From: Ruminococcus sp.
Lineage (GTDB): Bacteria > Bacillota > Clostridia > Lachnospirales > Lachnospiraceae
Reading direction: 5' to 3'
Assembly (NCBI GenBank): GCA_013911065.1
Contig: JACERV010000037.1
Span: forward strand, 1-50,444
DNA length: 50,444 nt
In this document: positions 24,992 to 33,145 of the stretch, piece by piece
Position numbering within the stretch: the first letter of the stretch is position 1
Layout of the letters: each line of letters starts with the position of its first letter
The notes under the pieces: generated by a model
What the model was told of the DNA's origin: nothing
Databases searched by the model: none
The model's input: the letters and a program-made list of their open reading frames with translations, nothing else
Position numbers and translations under genes: made by a program

Positions 24992-25149
24992 ATATGATAC
25001 CTACGGATTGCTACGCACTTTGTGCTCTCGCAATCCTAAAACATTCGAAATCCGCCCTATTCGGGCTACTTTCTCATGTTTTGCGGGTCCCAAGGTCATG
25101 TTTTTCATGCAAGCATGAAAAACATGACCTTTTGTCCCTGGTATCATAT
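24992..25149. repeat. MITE-like palindromic insertion
   Basis: A 158-bp spacer bounded by ATATGATACC and its complement GGTATCATAT. Inside are GGATTGC/GCAATCC with an inner GCAC/GTGC stem, GCCC/GGGC, and a perfect 19-bp stem (AAGGTCATG..., 25092-25131, 2-nt loop). The right end touches the transaldolase stop codon. No protein is encoded. It may act as an RNA stabiliser or partial terminator between transaldolase and transketolase genes. Confidence 0.65.
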
Positions 25150-25802
25150 TATTCACCAAATACTGCTTTATAGTCTGCCTGGAACTTCTCAATTCCTGCA
25201 TCTGTCAACGGATGATGTGTCATCTGCTCAATAACTGAGTATGGCACTGTTGCGATATCTGCTCCTGCAAGAGCGCAGTCTGTTACATGGATTGGATTAC
25301 GCACGCTTGCTGCAATAATTTCTGTCTCGATTCCTGATACTGCAAAAATCTCAGCAATCTCAGCAATTAAATCTGTTCCGCGGACAGAGATATCATCTAA
25401 ACGTCCCAGGAACGGAGATACAAATGTAGCTCCTGCTCTTGCTGCAAGAAGTGCCTGGTTTGCAGAGAAAACTAATGTTACATTTGTTTTAATTCCTGCA
25501 TCCGTAAGAGCTTTACAAGCTTTCAGACCTTCTACTGTCATAGGAATCTTCACTACCATATTCTTGTGAATTGCTGCAATTGCTTTTCCTTCTTTAATCA
25601 TACCCTCAGCATCTACTGTTGTTGCCTTTACCTCTCCACTGATTGGGCCATCTACTATAGAAGCGATTTCCGCGATTACTTCTTCAAAAACTCGTCCCTC
25701 TTTTGCGATTAAAGAAGGGTTTGTAGTAACTCCGCAAATGACACCCATGTCGTTTGCCTTCTTAATATCCTCTACTTTTGCTGTGTCGATAAAAAATTTC
25801 AT
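25149..25802 (-). CDS. transaldolase, fructose-6-phosphate aldolase-like class
   Basis: A 217-residue TIM-barrel aldolase of the short MipB/TalC subfamily. It opens [18 protein letters not shown] with [14 protein letters not shown], the Schiff-base Lys lies in MVVKIPMT near residue 84, and SPFLGRLDD and AASVRNP follow. These short enzymes transfer dihydroxyacetone units in the pentose phosphate pathway or act as F6P aldolase. Transketolase genes follow, which favours transaldolase. It has a good promoter 46 bp upstream. Confidence 0.92.
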   Translation of the reverse strand: MKFFIDTAKVEDIKKANDMGVICGVTTNPSLIAKEGRVFEEVIAEIASIVDGPISGEVKATTVDAEGMIKEGKAIAAIHKNMVVKIPMTVEGLKACKALTDAGIKTNVTLVFSANQALLAARAGATFVSPFLGRLDDISVRGTDLIAEIAEIFAVSGIETEIIAASVRNPIHVTDCALAGADIATVPYSVIEQMTHHPLTDAGIEKFQADYKAVFGE

Positions 25803-25848
25803 TGTCCGTTCCTCCTTAGACTTGAATCCCTATATTTCCATGTTTCTA

Positions 25849-25877
25849 ATTATAGCCTTTGCAAATAATCGGGTCAA
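25849..25877 (-). promoter_or_regulatory. promoter of transaldolase-transketolase operon
   Basis: TTGACC (25872-25877), 17 bp, TATAAT (25849-25854). The rest of the 263-bp gap to the LacI gene is AT-rich and shows no gene. Confidence 0.82.
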
Positions 25878-26065
25878 TAGTCCAACAAATTATCAATAGT
25901 TTTCATTAATTAATATTATCAAATTATTAGTAACCCAGTTTTTATAATCCAATACTTGATTTTGAATATAAAGCGATATTCCGCCATCATTCGTAATATT
26001 TCAAACGCCCAACTTAATTTAAAAACCAACTTATTATTAATAACTCACTCCATTAAATTAATTTT

Positions 26066-27187
26066 TTATTCCGGCTGGACTGTAACTGTTTTTCTTTTTT
26101 TACTTCTTGGATATGAAGTGGTTCCTCTTGTGACAAGCCTTGGCTCATACTCTACATGGTAAATACTGATCGGCTCCATTTCCGAATACTGCCTGTCCCT
26201 TGTTTTAATCTTTTTCATAATAATATCACAAGCATCCCTGCCTTTATAAATCACGAAATGCTCTATCGTTGTCAGTGATACCTTGTGCATCCTGGCAAAC
26301 AGAGTATTATCACATCCCATAACCGACATATCTCCGGGAACTTTATACTTCTCATCATAAAGAGCATCCAGTATCCCAAAAGCAATCATGTCATTCAGCC
26401 CGACAATAGCGGTCAGTTCCTTGTTCTCAGCCAGCAGCTCTTTTGTCAGATCGTATCCGATGCGGTACTCAGAATCGATACCGGGAATATTTTTATCAAT
26501 TTTTTCATTGGCGGCCTTTATAACCACATTCTCACCAATGCCGGCATCTCTGAATTCCTTGAGAAATCCCTCCACTCGCTTGGAGCGCTGTTTCTGTCTT
26601 ACGGTCAGGGGCGGCGCAATATATGCCACATGTCTGTGCCCCAGCTCAAGCAGATGCTTCGCCATAATTCTTCCCAGTTTTGAATTATCAAGTTCCACCG
26701 CATCTACATCCAGTTTTTCATTCTGATTGTTAATAATGGCAAAGGGAATCTGCTCCGAAAGCCCCTCTACTATGGGCATGAAGCACCGGCTGGGATTGCA
26801 GGTATAAATAACTCCCTGGGGATTCAGAGAGGGCATCATTTTTAAATATCTTTCTTCCAGTTCCAGACTTCTCTGTGTATTGCAGACAAATAAGCCAAAA
26901 CCCTGTTCCGTTGCCCGGGATTCGATTCCCTGGAGCAGCATCACATAATAAGGATTGGTCAGGTTCGGACAAAGCACTACCAACAACTTTTCCCGTTTGT
27001 TTTCTTTATACCGCTTCCTTTTGGGCAGTTCATAGCCCAATTCAGCCGCGGCTTCCTCCACCCTGCGGACCACATCCTTAGAAAAAGAAACATTATACCT
27101 TTTATTTAACACCATGGAAACGGTAGACTGAGAGACTCCCGCTTTTCGTGCCACGTCCGAAGAAGTCACTTTTTTCTTATACATCAT
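26066..27187 (-). CDS. LacI family transcriptional regulator
   Basis: A 373-residue regulator. The N-terminal helix-turn-helix is SSDVARKAGVSQSTVSMVLN (about 8-27), a hinge helix follows at about 45-57, and a periplasmic-binding-protein-like effector domain runs to about 345 (LLVVLCPNLTNPYYVMLLQGIE; HLLELGHRHVAYIAPP; AIVGLNDMIAFGILDAL). The C-terminus has an extra basic tail (RSKKRKT). It reads toward the transaldolase and transketolase genes with a 263-bp gap, so it is a candidate regulator of pentose metabolism. The ligand is unknown. Confidence 0.92.
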   Translation of the reverse strand: MMYKKKVTSSDVARKAGVSQSTVSMVLNKRYNVSFSKDVVRRVEEAAAELGYELPKRKRYKENKREKLLVVLCPNLTNPYYVMLLQGIESRATEQGFGLFVCNTQRSLELEERYLKMMPSLNPQGVIYTCNPSRCFMPIVEGLSEQIPFAIINNQNEKLDVDAVELDNSKLGRIMAKHLLELGHRHVAYIAPPLTVRQKQRSKRVEGFLKEFRDAGIGENVVIKAANEKIDKNIPGIDSEYRIGYDLTKELLAENKELTAIVGLNDMIAFGILDALYDEKYKVPGDMSVMGCDNTLFARMHKVSLTTIEHFVIYKGRDACDIIMKKIKTRDRQYSEMEPISIYHVEYEPRLVTRGTTSYPRSKKRKTVTVQPE

Positions 27188-27220
27188 CCTACACCCTTGT
27201 TCTGATTCAAGTACCGCCTG

Positions 27221-27817
27221 CTACAACTCCATCCGGCCTTCCAAAGCCCTTAAAAGCGTTACCTCATCAATATATTCCAGGTCACCGCCCACCGGAACCC
27301 CGCTTGCAATCCTGCTCACCTTAATCCCTGTGGGCTTAATCAGTTTACTGATATACATGGCTGTTGTTTCACCTTCCAGACTGGAATTTGTTGCAATAAT
27401 TACTTCATCCACATCTCCCCGCAAACGTTCCATAAGCTCTTTTAGACGGATATCTCCCGGTCCAATACCAAGCATGGGAGAAATAGCCCCATGCAGCACA
27501 TGGTAAACGCCATTGTATTTCCCCGTCTTCTCATAAGCAGCCAAATCCCGGGGGGTTTCTACCACCATAATCATCTTCTGGTCCCGGTCCGGATTCTTGC
27601 AGATCGGGCAGATTTCATGATCTGTCAGAGTACAGCACTGTGCGCAGTACCTGACATTATTTCGTGCATCCACAAGAGACTTTGCAAGGCTATCCACCTG
27701 TTCCTTTGGCATATTAATAATATGAAAGGCAAGCCTCTGGGCTGATTTGACTCCGATTCCCGGCAAACGGGAAAATTCCTCAATCAGCCTGCTAATTTGA
27801 TTACTATAATAATCCAT
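27221..27817 (-). CDS. recR: recombination protein RecR
   Basis: A 198-residue recombination mediator. A helix-hairpin-helix opens the protein (LIEEFSRLPGIGVKSAQRLAFH), a four-Cys zinc finger follows (C58, C61, C70, C73), and a Toprim domain carries MVVETPRDLAAYEKTGKYNGVYHVL. It loads RecA in RecFOR repair. Third gene of dnaX-ybaB-recR, 2 bp after ybaB. Confidence 0.96.
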   Translation of the reverse strand: MDYYSNQISRLIEEFSRLPGIGVKSAQRLAFHIINMPKEQVDSLAKSLVDARNNVRYCAQCCTLTDHEICPICKNPDRDQKMIMVVETPRDLAAYEKTGKYNGVYHVLHGAISPMLGIGPGDIRLKELMERLRGDVDEVIIATNSSLEGETTAMYISKLIKPTGIKVSRIASGVPVGGDLEYIDEVTLLRALEGRMEL

Positions 27818-27819
27818 TG

Positions 27820-28173
27820 TTAGAACATTCCCGGTATTCCGCCGCCGAGCCCTCCTGTGAGCTTATTCATTGCAGAGCTGGACACTTCCTCCACCTGCCG
27901 TAATGCCTCATTCGTTGCGGCTACAATCAGATCCTCCAGCATTTCAATATCTTCCGGATCAACGACTTCCTCCTGCAGCTTCACTCTTATTACCTCACGC
28001 TTGCCGGATATGGTAACTTCTACAGCCCCGCCGCCTGCCGCAGCCGTAAATTCTTTTGTTTCAAGTTCCTTTGCCTGTTCCTCCATCTGACGCTGCATCT
28101 TCTGTGCCTGCTTCATCAGATTTGCCATATTGCCGGGCATACCACCACCTGGAAAACCACCTTTTTTTGCCAT
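27820..28173 (-). CDS. YbaB/EbfC nucleoid-associated protein
   Basis: A 117-residue DNA-binding protein of the YbaB/EbfC family. A Gly/Met-rich N-terminus (GGFPGGGMPGNMANLMKQAQKMQRQME) leads into the coiled helix, followed by EFTAAAGGGAVEVTISGKREV and the conserved EDLIVAATNEAL. Encoded between dnaX and recR with 3 and 2 bp gaps, the usual bacterial arrangement. Confidence 0.94.
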   Translation of the reverse strand: MAKKGGFPGGGMPGNMANLMKQAQKMQRQMEEQAKELETKEFTAAAGGGAVEVTISGKREVIRVKLQEEVVDPEDIEMLEDLIVAATNEALRQVEEVSSSAMNKLTGGLGGGIPGMF

Positions 28174-28176
28174 AAT

Positions 28177-29751
28177 TTAATCCTCCACTGTTATTTCCAT
28201 ATTAATTTTCTTTTCAATGTCTACAAATGTATCTTCAAAATGGCGTCCTTCCTCCACATGGCAGACTTCCACTTCTACTTTCTTTCCTATCCTGTTTTCA
28301 ATCAATGCTTCCAGCTCCTGCTTATGTTCAGCCCTTCCCACCATGTCCGCTTCCAAAGTTCCGGGCATAACAATCAGCAGCCTGTTATCCCCGCCAAGAC
28401 TCAGCCTTGCCTTCTTCAAAAATGTACGGATCATCCCAGGGGCTTCATCTGCAATGGGTCTGAAGTTCTTCACAACTTCCTGGACATCTTCGGGGATGGC
28501 ATTTGGAAGTTCCGGTTTCAGAAGTTTCTTAACCGGTGCACTGCTTCCGCCACCGTCCGCATATACAGTCTGCACTTGTACTGCTGCTGCCGGGATGCCT
28601 TGCTCCAGCTTTTCCTCCACCGCACGTATCCGGTCCAGCAGTGTATCCTGCTCTACCTCCATTGCCGGAGTACAGAGCTTAATCAGCGCAACTTCCAGCA
28701 GGACTCTCTTTTGCGCCGCATATTTAAGCTGCCCTGACAGTTCAGAAAAAATACGGATATACCGAAGCAGCATGTCTGGCTCTATCATCTGAGCCTCTTC
28801 CTTTAACTGCAGCATATTCTCCGTAGACACATCTAACACATCCTCTATATTATCAGATGTTTTCACCAGAAGCAAGTTCCTGAGATACCAGGTAAAGTCC
28901 GTTGAAAGCTGTGTCAGTTCCCTTCCCTGCATAATTAATTCTTCCACTGTATCCAGCACCTTTGGTATATCCCGTTTCATGATATTACGCAAAAGCTGGC
29001 TGAACACATCTGTGTCCACTGCTCCCAGCACTTCCAGTACATGATCATAGGTCAGCTTCTGCCCAAGATAAAACGCGATGCACTGGTCCAAAAGGCTTAA
29101 AGCATCACGCATAGAGCCGTCCGCCGCCTTCGCTACATACCGGATTGCCTTATCTTCTACCTCTACCTGCTCTGCGGTCATAAGCTCCTTCATCCGTTCT
29201 GTAATGGTATCAATGCTGATTCGCTTAAAATCATAACGCTGGCACCGGGACAGAATGGTAATCGGTATCTTATGCACCTCAGTCGTTGCAAGGATAAAAA
29301 TTACATATTCCGGCGGCTCCTCCAATGTTTTTAAGAGCGCATTAAAAGCACCTATGGAAAGCATATGCACTTCATCTATGATATAGACCTTATAACGCCC
29401 TTCTGTGGGCCGATATGTTACCTCTTCCCTTATTTCACGGATATTGTCCACACCATTGTTGGATGCAGCATCAATTTCAATCACGTTCATGGACGTCCCT
29501 GCCGCAATGGTTTGACACATTGCACACTCACCGCAGGGACTGCCGTCTGCCGGTTGTTCGCAGTTCACTGCCTTGGCAAATATTTTTGCCACAGTGGTTT
29601 TCCCTGTCCCCCGGGTTCCACAGAACAGGTAGGCATGTCCGATACGGTTTGCCTTAATCTGATTCTGTAAAGTTGTAATGATATGGTCCTGCCCTTTCAC
29701 ATCCTCAAATGAGATAGGCCGGAACTTTCTGTAAAGTGCCGTATACGACAT
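28177..29751 (-). CDS. dnaX: DNA polymerase III subunits gamma/tau
   Basis: A 524-residue clamp-loader ATPase. Walker A GTRGTGKTT lies at 45-53, the zinc site is C64, C73, C76 and C79, Walker B is YIIDEVHML, sensor 1 is ILATTEVHK, and the SRC arginine-finger motif is in ILSRCQRYDF. The collar domain follows to about 365, then a short tau-like C-terminus. I saw no SRP RNA gene upstream, where many Firmicutes have one. It starts 27 bp after pfkA, an unusual partner. Confidence 0.96.
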   Translation of the reverse strand: MSYTALYRKFRPISFEDVKGQDHIITTLQNQIKANRIGHAYLFCGTRGTGKTTVAKIFAKAVNCEQPADGSPCGECAMCQTIAAGTSMNVIEIDAASNNGVDNIREIREEVTYRPTEGRYKVYIIDEVHMLSIGAFNALLKTLEEPPEYVIFILATTEVHKIPITILSRCQRYDFKRISIDTITERMKELMTAEQVEVEDKAIRYVAKAADGSMRDALSLLDQCIAFYLGQKLTYDHVLEVLGAVDTDVFSQLLRNIMKRDIPKVLDTVEELIMQGRELTQLSTDFTWYLRNLLLVKTSDNIEDVLDVSTENMLQLKEEAQMIEPDMLLRYIRIFSELSGQLKYAAQKRVLLEVALIKLCTPAMEVEQDTLLDRIRAVEEKLEQGIPAAAVQVQTVYADGGGSSAPVKKLLKPELPNAIPEDVQEVVKNFRPIADEAPGMIRTFLKKARLSLGGDNRLLIVMPGTLEADMVGRAEHKQELEALIENRIGKKVEVEVCHVEEGRHFEDTFVDIEKKINMEITVED

Positions 29752-29778
29752 GAATTACACCTCTGATCTATTCTTCTT

Positions 29779-30858
29779 TTAAATTTGATCCCCGAAACTT
29801 ATTCCAATTCTCTTTGCTTCTTGAATCAGACTGCAGTTGGGGTCTACTGTTTTCAGCTTGCCGGCTACATCCTGAAGGGGAACCTTTTGTGTCTCTCCGT
29901 TCTTTATACCAATCATGTAGCCGTATTCTTCCTTCAAAATCAGCTCCGCAGCAGCAGCTCCTACTCTTGTAGCAATAACACGGTCATATGCACAAGGAGA
30001 ACCTCCCCGCTGTGTGTGTCCCGGAACAGTAATACGTACTTCCTTATCCGTCTTCTGCTGAATCTGCTCCGCCAACTCATAGGCGATAGAAGGATATTTC
30101 CGTTTCGCCAGCTTGTCTTTATATTCTTTCTTTTTCAGCTGCGCATCTGTCTTCGAAACAGCCCCTTCCGCCACTGCCAATATAGTAAACGATTTGTTAG
30201 ATCCGCTGCGCCTTTGAATCACATCTGCAATCACATCAATATCGTAAGGAATCTCCGGAAGCAGAATAATGTCTGCCCCTCCGGCCACTCCCGCATGAAG
30301 AGTCACATGTCCTACCTTATGCCCCATAACCTCTATAATAAATACACGGCTGTGTGAAGTAGCTGTTGTATGAATTCTGTCAATGGTATCTGTGGCAATA
30401 TCCACCGCACTCTGGAATCCAAATGTCATCTCGGTTCCCCACAGGTCATTGTCTATTGTTTTCGGAAGGGTAATTACATTCAGCCCCTCTTCTCTTAATA
30501 AATTCGCCGTCTTATGCGTACCATTCCCCCCTAAAACAACCAAACAGTCCAGGTTCAGCTTATGGTATGTATGCTTCATAGCTGATACCTTGTCCAATCC
30601 GTTTGCATCCGGAACACCCATCAACTTAAACGGCTGCCTGGAGGTTCCCAGAATCGTTCCGCCTCTTGTCAGAATCCCCGAAAAGTTTTTAGCGGTCAGC
30701 ATATCAAAATTAGCATAAATTAACCCTTTATATCCATCTCTGAAACCATATATTTCCACATCATCACGTTTTGAGCACACACCCTTTACCGCACCCCGCA
30801 TAGCTGCATTCAGTGCCTGGCAGTCCCCGCCACTGGTCAACATTCCAATTCTCAACAT
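29779..30858 (-). CDS. pfkA: 6-phosphofructokinase
   Basis: A 359-residue PFK that phosphorylates fructose 6-phosphate. Nucleotide site: GMLTSGGDCQALNAAMRG at the start and GGNGTHKTA at 110-118. Substrate loop: PKTIDND at 132-138 and the MGHKVGHVTLHAG stretch. The Gly at 113 (E. coli position 104) favours ATP rather than pyrophosphate; the Asn at 112 replaces the usual Asp, and Lys133 (PKTIDND) is the residue usual in PPi or mixed-substrate clades. ATG 30858 has AAGGAGG; the longer frame lacks one. It precedes dnaX. Confidence 0.93.
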   Translation of the reverse strand: MLRIGMLTSGGDCQALNAAMRGAVKGVCSKRDDVEIYGFRDGYKGLIYANFDMLTAKNFSGILTRGGTILGTSRQPFKLMGVPDANGLDKVSAMKHTYHKLNLDCLVVLGGNGTHKTANLLREEGLNVITLPKTIDNDLWGTEMTFGFQSAVDIATDTIDRIHTTATSHSRVFIIEVMGHKVGHVTLHAGVAGGADIILLPEIPYDIDVIADVIQRRSGSNKSFTILAVAEGAVSKTDAQLKKKEYKDKLAKRKYPSIAYELAEQIQQKTDKEVRITVPGHTQRGGSPCAYDRVIATRVGAAAAELILKEEYGYMIGIKNGETQKVPLQDVAGKLKTVDPNCSLIQEAKRIGISFGDQI

Positions 30859-30913
30859 ACCTGAATCCTCCTTTTCCAAAATTCTGTAAGGCGAAGCTTT
30901 TCTTATTTTTATA

Positions 30914-30942
30914 ATTATACCCCATTTCAAACTGAGTAACAA
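30914..30942 (-). promoter_or_regulatory. promoter of pfkA-dnaX-ybaB-recR
   Basis: TTGTTA (30937-30942), 17 bp, TATAAT (30914-30919), 55 bp before the pfkA start. Confidence 0.7.
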
Positions 30943-31190
30943 GAAAGAGTTTCACTTACGAAACCCGCCCCTGCTATGGCCGCATAAAGAATAGGAATAC
31001 AATTTCTTTATTAAAGTCTTTTATGATCGAATTCACTGCTCTTAAAACACAGTGTAATTGATTCGGTTATATAATAAAGAGATCCAGTCATACATTGCGT
31101 GCCAGGCTTGTCAGGCTGACTGGACAAAATTCAGTGTCCGATATAAGGATGATATGCAGGAAATATTTCAATTATAAAAGGGAGGCTTTT

Positions 31191-31412
31191 ATGAAGAAGA
31201 AAAAAGAAGTAAAGAAGTTACTCATTCGTTCCATAGTGTTTTTCAACATCACAATCGTAGTTTGGATTGCAGCTTGCTTGCAAATAGATGAAACGAATAC
31301 ATATAATACCATTCTAGCTTTTCTTTCGATTATTCCAACTGCGTTCTATGTTGTTTACGCTTATAAGTTAAATACACTACTGGAAATAGATAAATACTTT
31401 ACCAGACTTTGA
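31191..31412 (+). CDS. small two-helix membrane protein, unknown
   Basis: A 73-residue hypothetical protein. A Lys-rich start (MKKKKEVKK) is followed by helices at about 11-29 and 39-57 (YNTILAFLSIIPTAFYVVYAY), then a short tail. GGGAGG lies upstream of ATG 31191; the frame is open further upstream but without a ribosome site. No family recognised. It stands alone between divergent pfkA and convergent tcdA. Confidence 0.65.
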   Translation: MKKKKEVKKLLIRSIVFFNITIVVWIAACLQIDETNTYNTILAFLSIIPTAFYVVYAYKLNTLLEIDKYFTRL

Positions 31413-31466
31413 AATAAATCTTTGAAAATAGCCTGAAAGTATTCAAAGTGCTGGCCGCTGTGGGTA

Positions 31467-31496
31467 TTCTTGAACATTAGTAGTTCAAGAAGTGTA
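31467..31496 (-). repeat. small hairpin with TACTAAT loop, copy 3
   Basis: A perfect 9-bp stem TTCTTGAAC/GTTCAAGAA around ATTAGTA. It spans the tcdA stop codon (31485-31487), so the last residues of TcdA are read from it. It is a close relative of 22416-22445. Confidence 0.65.
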
Positions 31497-32246
31497 TCTT
31501 ACCAGATCCTTTATTACCTCTCCAGCTATAATCAGCCCCACCACCGATGGTACAAAAGCATTGCTCCCCGGTACCTGACGGCGCTGGGTGCATTTCCGGG
31601 CGGTTCCCGGCGGGCAGATGCAATTTGTCCGGCAGCTGTTTGCCGTATCATCAAGGGGTGTAATCGGCATTTCTTTGGAGTAAACAACTTTCAGTTTTTT
31701 GATTCCCCGCTTCTTAAGTTCACGTCTCATGACCTTTGCCAGGGGGCAAACAGAAGTTTTGTAAATGTCCGTCACTTGAAAAGCGGTGGGGTCCACTTTA
31801 TTCCCAGCCCCCATTGAGCTGATAATGGGTGTACCTGCAATACCTGCATTTTCCACAAGTGCAAGCTTCCCTGTGACAGTATCTATAGCATCCACAACAT
31901 AATCATATTCTGCAAAATCAAACTGTCCCGCAGTGTCAGGCACGTAAAATGTCTTATAGGTGCGAACGGTCACATCTGGGTTAATCTCAGCAATCCGTTC
32001 AGCTGCAACATCAACCTTATATTTGCCTACTGTTTTTCGTGTGGCATAAAGCTGACGGTTGATATTCGTCAGACAGACTTTGTCATCGTCAATCAAATCT
32101 ACTGCTCCCACACCGCTTCTCACCAGTGCTTCCACAGTATAACCGCCCACTCCTCCTATACCAAATACAGCTACCCTGGCAGCCGCAAGCTTTTCCATGG
32201 CATCCCTGCCAAAAAGTAATTCTGTTCTTGAAAATTGATTCAACAT
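31485..32246 (-). CDS. tcdA: tRNA threonylcarbamoyladenosine dehydratase
   Basis: A 253-residue E1-like (ThiF/MoeB fold) enzyme that cyclises t6A37 in tRNA. It has the N-terminal FSRTELLFG, the nucleotide loop AVFGIGGVGGYTVEAL near residue 27, DDDKVCLTNINRQ with the arginine of the adenylation site, DAIDTVTGKLAL, and the C-terminal CTQRRQVPGSNAFVPSVVGLI. A ThiF-type activating role in another pathway cannot be excluded, given the candidate selenoprotein ending 2 bp upstream. Its ribosome site (GAGGAG) lies inside the last codons of that gene. Confidence 0.9.
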   Translation of the reverse strand: MLNQFSRTELLFGRDAMEKLAAARVAVFGIGGVGGYTVEALVRSGVGAVDLIDDDKVCLTNINRQLYATRKTVGKYKVDVAAERIAEINPDVTVRTYKTFYVPDTAGQFDFAEYDYVVDAIDTVTGKLALVENAGIAGTPIISSMGAGNKVDPTAFQVTDIYKTSVCPLAKVMRRELKKRGIKKLKVVYSKEMPITPLDDTANSCRTNCICPPGTARKCTQRRQVPGSNAFVPSVVGLIIAGEVIKDLVRYTS

Positions 32247-32248
32247 AT

Positions 32249-32464
32249 CTATAACTCCTCAACATAGAACTGTACGCCGTCTTCCGAAAAAATTGCACGT
32301 AAGTTCTTTTTCTTAAGATACTCTATAATATATTCCCGCAGTTCATCGTTCTCCTTATCCAGAGAAAAGTATGAACCGCCTCATCTGTCATGAAAATGAA
32401 CCTCTGCCCGAAAGTATCTTCTTACCTCTGCTTTTAGTTCTATTATTTCATTTAACGTAATCAT
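32249..32464 (-). CDS. candidate small selenoprotein with in-frame UGA (Sec28)
   Basis: A 72-codon frame (71 residues) read through one UGA at 32381-32383. Residues 1-27 are MITLNEIIELKAEVRRYFRA then EVHFHDR; after the UGA the same frame continues GGSYFSLDKENDELREYII, then EYLKKKNLRAIFSED and GVQFYVEEL, ending TAG 2 bp before the tcdA ATG. The core HFHDR-U-GGSYF lines up with a small Firmicutes family I recall as the RDAC family (H-x-x-D-A-C-G-G), which places the UGA at the conserved Cys; this recall is unverified. A SECIS-like hairpin follows the UGA. The ribosome site is GGAG upstream of ATG 32464 (TTG 32467 is also possible). The alternative is a nonsense pseudogene, but no other damage is seen. 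Function unknown; probably redox. Confidence 0.72.
32338..32379 (-). promoter_or_regulatory. bacterial SECIS-like element
   Basis: In the mRNA, one base after UGA-G, a 9-bp stem GCGGUUCAU/AUGAACUGC (one G-U) is followed by an internal loop, then an upper stem UUCUCU/GGAGAA closing the hexaloop GGAUAA. The loop begins 20 nt after the UGA and carries G at its first two positions, as expected for SelB recognition in bacteria. Confidence 0.7.
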
Positions 32465-32494
32465 CAATCATTTGTCTCCTATTCCAAAAGTTAC

Positions 32495-32510
32495 TTCTAT
32501 AAATATAGAA
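32495..32510. promoter_or_regulatory. short AT-rich dyad upstream of selenoprotein gene
   Basis: TTCTATA/TATAGAA with a 2-bp centre, between the C39-like gene and the candidate selenoprotein. Could be an operator or a weak hairpin. It resembles the core of the dyad at 5731-5748. Confidence 0.3.
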
Positions 32511-32524
32511 ACCTTAGTTTCTTA

Positions 32525-33145
32525 TTATATAAAATATTCAATCGTTTTATCCGCAGTCAGCTTAGTATGCTCATTGAACATCAGGACCGCCTCACGTCCC
32601 TCTATATCTCCAAGGGCATATAGTTCCTGTGACTCCTTGTTGAAATAGGAAAAAGGAACAACACGGTTGTAAGAAAAAGGATGCTCCTGGGTTACCTGAA
32701 TATCCGTTTCAGAAAATGGGTCCGTCTCGTAATAGGGATCAAACATTAATATACTGCCATCTTGTTCTCCGGTTAAAAGTACATAATGTGCTACGTCATA
32801 AAACAATCTCACTACCACCACGCCGCCTCTGCGCAGTGCATCATTAATCTGACTTTCTTCTCCGATAAACACGCTTTTCCCAGACAGATAGCTGCTGGAA
32901 ACAGATAAATGCCCCGCCGTCCCAAAGCCCTGAATCCAGTTGCTCAGAAACATCATGGCAGTACAGGAAGTGCCGCGTTTCCCCGGCGCACCTTCCGAGC
33001 CGTAACAATCGAGACAATACAGCATAATATTACGAATCAGTTCGGGCGGAATTGTCTCCCGCTCAAAAAGATAGCTGACGGCGTTCAGCATAGAAGTCGG
33101 ACCGCAATCATATTCAGATAACTGGTAATGCAATGGATTTTTCAT
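32525..33145 (-). CDS. peptidase C39-like cysteine protease
   Basis: A 206-residue papain-fold protein. The catalytic Cys is in YDCGPTSMLNAV (C14), the His in VAHYVLLTGEQDG near 118, and the Asp in LMFDPYY, the order of the C39 fold. No signal peptide and no membrane part, so it is not the fused bacteriocin-exporter form. Cytoplasmic location suggests removal of a leader from a peptide or a stress role; no precursor peptide gene was seen nearby. It lies upstream of the candidate selenoprotein on the same strand, 60 bp apart. Confidence 0.82.
   Translation of the reverse strand: MKNPLHYQLSEYDCGPTSMLNAVSYLFERETIPPELIRNIMLYCLDCYGSEGAPGKRGTSCTAMMFLSNWIQGFGTAGHLSVSSSYLSGKSVFIGEESQINDALRRGGVVVVRLFYDVAHYVLLTGEQDGSILMFDPYYETDPFSETDIQVTQEHPFSYNRVVPFSYFNKESQELYALGDIEGREAVLMFNEHTKLTADKTIEYFI

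Noticed and set aside
25001-25201. 66-residue minus-strand frame in the palindromic insert
   Set aside because: It overlaps the transaldolase 3' end and is made of inverted-repeat sequence.
29752-29778. SRP RNA gene upstream of dnaX
   Set aside because: Only 27 bp separate pfkA and dnaX; no SRP RNA can fit, and none was seen in the pfkA leader.
32249-32464. Reading the UGA-interrupted gene as a simple pseudogene
   Set aside because: The frame is otherwise intact, the UGA is at the expected Cys, the stop/start coupling to tcdA is kept, and a SECIS-like hairpin follows. It remains the main alternative and is noted as such.
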